DNA of 7,093 bases, from NCBI GenBank assembly GCA_019894765.1, contig JAGXNT010000032.1:1-7093 (forward strand), read 5' to 3'. Shown here piece by piece: positions 5,875 through 7,093 of the stretch. Numbering within the stretch: position 1 is the stretch's first letter; every line of letters starts with the position of its first letter. The stretch comes from Candidatus Heimdallarchaeota archaeon. GTDB taxonomy: Archaea; Asgardarchaeota; Heimdallarchaeia; JABLTI01. Under the pieces are notes generated by a model. That model saw only the letters and a list, made by a program, of their open reading frames with translations. It did not search any database and was not told the origin of the DNA. The translations under genes were made by a program, and so were the position numbers.

Positions 5875-6354
5875 TCACATCATTCGTACAAGAAGAGCGT
5901 TGATCTTCTCACCTCTATAACCTAAGTCACCACCTCTGGTGATTGGGTTTTTCACGCTTTTGAAACCTTTTCTTGGAGGATGTAGTCTAAACATTGGTTT
6001 TAGACCTTCAATTCGACGCATATCTGTTTTACCATCAAATACTGCAGTAATAAAAGCAGCAGTACTTTCAAATTTATGCTCTTTCAAGAAATTAACATCA
6101 ATTTTCTTGTTACCTTGTAATCGACCACGTTTTTTAATTAAATCTGATAATGTTGTTTTATCGATTTCACCCCAGGTTACTACATCTTTTAGTTGTTGTA
6201 GCATCCCTATATGAGTGTCATCATTCGGAACAACACAAGCATGATTGGGTCGTGTAAGATTTAGCAATTTAAGACCATGTTTGATCCCTTTTGGTTGATC
6301 AACAGTACCTCTAATTCTTACAATTGCTAGTAATCCTGTTTGCTTCTTTGACAC
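5875..6354 (-). CDS. rpl30: Large-subunit ribosomal protein uL30 (L30; eukaryotic L7 family)
   Basis: A 23S rRNA-binding protein of the large subunit in its archaeal/eukaryotic form, which is longer than the bacterial ~60-residue protein. The L30 core is LLAIVRIRGT (residues 8-17), the following helix, and HACVVPNDD (38-46). The C-terminal archaeal extension FRLHPPRKGF (122-131), ITRGGDLGYRGEKINALLVR (138-157) is characteristic. The frame opens with two in-frame GTG codons, at 6361-6363 and 6352-6354. The only Shine-Dalgarno-like site, AAGGAT at 6364-6369, abuts the first GTG but stands nine bases from the second, so I chose the second (159 residues); the longer form would be 162. An out-of-frame ATG overlapping the first GTG stops after two codons. 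It sits 11 to 20 bases after uS5, depending on the start, and 16 bases before uL15. Identity is firm; the start is the only doubt. Confidence 0.95.
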   Translation of the reverse strand: MSKKQTGLLAIVRIRGTVDQPKGIKHGLKLLNLTRPNHACVVPNDDTHIGMLQQLKDVVTWGEIDKTTLSDLIKKRGRLQGNKKIDVNFLKEHKFESTAAFITAVFDGKTDMRRIEGLKPMFRLHPPRKGFKSVKNPITRGGDLGYRGEKINALLVRMM

Positions 6355-6363
6355 TTTTAACAC

Positions 6364-6369
6364 ATCCTT
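6364..6369 (-). promoter_or_regulatory. Shine-Dalgarno-like site that decides the uL30 start
   Basis: AAGGAT on the minus strand directly touches the GTG at 6361-6363 but lies nine bases before the in-frame GTG at 6352-6354, which favours the latter as the initiation codon. Confidence 0.4.
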
Positions 6370-6374
6370 GGTTT

Positions 6375-6995
6375 CTATCTACCCCAGTCTCGAGGGGTTA
6401 TTACCTTATAGGTTCCCTTTAAAGCTTCAAATGTTGCTTTGGCAAAGTTTGGAGTTGTTCTTGTTTCTCCTCTTGTCTTTGTCCAGATATCGGTGATACC
6501 TGCGAGTTCAAAAACAATTTTCCCAACATTTCCTGCTGCCAAACCCAAACCTTTTGGAGCTGGTTTAGCGATCACAACACAGTTTCCAGTTTTTCCTCTG
6601 GTTTCAAATGGAATGCTATGGGGATCATGACAGGAACACTCCCAAGAACCACAACCTCTTCTAATTGGAGATAAGCGTAATTTAGCGTCAGTTATTGCTT
6701 TGCGAATAGCTGGACCAATTTCCTTTGTTTTTGCTTCACCAATACCTACAAAACCATTTCGATTTCCTACAGCAACACAGGCTTTAAATCTTGATTTTTC
6801 ACCAGCATCGGTCTGTCTTTGGACAAGATTGATATTTATGACTTCATCTTCTAGGTTTGAAACTAAAGTATCTACAATTTGTTCCTCAGAAATCTTTAGT
6901 GATTGCTGGAAGATCTCATCTATAGATGTAATTTCTCCTTTTTTGACCATTCGACCGAGTTTTGTTTTTGGTATCCATTCATCTCTTAATGACAT
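6375..6995 (-). CDS. rps5: Small-subunit ribosomal protein uS5 (S5; eukaryotic S2 family)
   Basis: A 30S subunit protein near the mRNA entry and decoding region, important for translational accuracy. The 206 residues match archaeal length. The N-terminal archaeal segment EWIPKTKLGRMVKKGEITSI (6-25) precedes the S5 double-stranded-RNA-binding fold, which includes DEVININLVQRQT (50-62) and the glycine loop VGNRNGFVGIGEAK (76-89). IRRGCGSWECSCHDPHSIPF (111-130) carries the cysteine cluster C115, C120, C122 seen in archaeal members. The C-terminal domain includes PAPKGLGLAAGNVGKIVFEL (145-164). The ATG lies six bases after the upstream stop; GTGAT at 7001-7005, overlapping that stop, can pair with the 16S 3' end. 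It ends TAG, 11 bases before the first possible uL30 start. Position between the uL18-like tail and uL30 is the standard archaeal order. Confidence 0.97.
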   Translation of the reverse strand: MSLRDEWIPKTKLGRMVKKGEITSIDEIFQQSLKISEEQIVDTLVSNLEDEVININLVQRQTDAGEKSRFKACVAVGNRNGFVGIGEAKTKEIGPAIRKAITDAKLRLSPIRRGCGSWECSCHDPHSIPFETRGKTGNCVVIAKPAPKGLGLAAGNVGKIVFELAGITDIWTKTRGETRTTPNFAKATFEALKGTYKVITPRDWGR

Positions 6996-7000
6996 TTTTT

Positions 7001-7005
7001 ATCAC
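7001..7005 (-). promoter_or_regulatory. Shine-Dalgarno-like site of uS5
   Basis: GTGAT matches the right half of AGGAGGTGATCC, lies five bases before the ATG at 6995, and overlaps the TGA stop of the upstream gene, suggesting coupled translation. Confidence 0.35.
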
Positions 7006-7093
7006 TTCTTTGATTTTGTATCTGTGGTTTTTTTGGTTGTGGGCTTCTTAGCTGTTGAGCTTGTTGTTTTCTTAGTTGTAGATGGTTTCTTTG
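7002..7093 (-). CDS. C-terminal tail of a ribosomal protein, probably uL18, cut by the window edge
   Basis: Twenty-nine in-frame codons before a TGA (followed at once by TAA) encode a tail made almost only of lysine, threonine, serine, proline and alanine: 10 Lys, 11 Thr and 4 Ser, with one acidic residue. It contains two near-copies of one motif, KKPSTTKKTT and KKPTTKKTT. The ORF runs off the right edge. Its place immediately before uS5 in the archaeal spc-type order predicts uL18 (L18; eukaryotic L5), but no uL18 core sequence is in the window, so the name is inference from position. Such basic, unstructured tails could contact rRNA or another nucleic acid. The 6-base gap to uS5 indicates co-transcription. 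If not uL18, it could be another basic protein of the operon such as eL19. Confidence 0.7.
   Translation of the reverse strand, partial: KKPSTTKKTTSSTAKKPTTKKTTDTKSKK

Noticed and set aside
120..6395. Recurrent CTCGAG/TCGAG sites (for example near 120, 1871, 2394, 6390) as a dispersed repeat
   Set aside because: The six-base palindrome recurs without shared flanks and mostly in coding sequence, so it does not form a repeat family.
5685..6630. Plus-strand frames of 63 to 91 codons within the ribosomal genes
   Set aside because: They are antisense shadows of uL15, uL30 and uS5, with no independent start signals or recognisable domains.

Overview
The window is AT-rich archaeal DNA. The evidence is the gene order uL18(tail)-uS5-uL30-uL15 of the archaeal spc-type ribosomal operon, the archaeal/eukaryotic form of these three proteins, an archaeal-type alanyl-tRNA synthetase with an N-terminal four-cysteine zinc site, purine-rich BRE plus AT-rich TATA-like promoters, and Shine-Dalgarno sites matching AGGAGGTGATCC. 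A lysine/threonine-rich extension on the protein in the uL18 position would fit Asgard archaea, but the phylum cannot be fixed from this window.

Layout. At the left edge (3-248, minus) lies the first 82 codons of an unrecognised protein that runs off the window. It diverges from a Gfo/Idh/MocA-family NAD(P)-dependent oxidoreductase (433-1506, plus) across a 184-bp region with a candidate promoter on each strand. The oxidoreductase converges tail-to-tail with alaS (1536-4301, minus), and a hairpin followed by a T-rich tract closes the oxidoreductase gene. A 145-bp divergent promoter region separates alaS from an orphan protein with seven predicted membrane helices (4447-5292, plus). In that region an 8-bp inverted repeat encloses a perfect 9-bp tandem repeat. 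The membrane-protein gene converges with the end of a ribosomal protein operon on the minus strand: uL15 (5421-5858), uL30 (5875-6354), uS5 (6375-6995) and a repetitive lysine/threonine-rich tail, probably of uL18 (7002-7093). The operon appears to end after uL15 at a hairpin/U-tract terminator, where many archaea continue into secY.

How the genes relate. alaS and the ribosomal genes are translation housekeeping genes. Each of the other three genes appears to have its own promoter, and none overlaps its neighbour, so I see no dedicated multi-gene accessory system. The least ordinary items are the 7-TM orphan with its possible 3+1+3 internal duplication, the basic tail on the probable uL18, the structured alaS promoter region, and the unrecognised gene at the left edge. 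No RNA genes, CRISPR arrays or mobile elements were seen.
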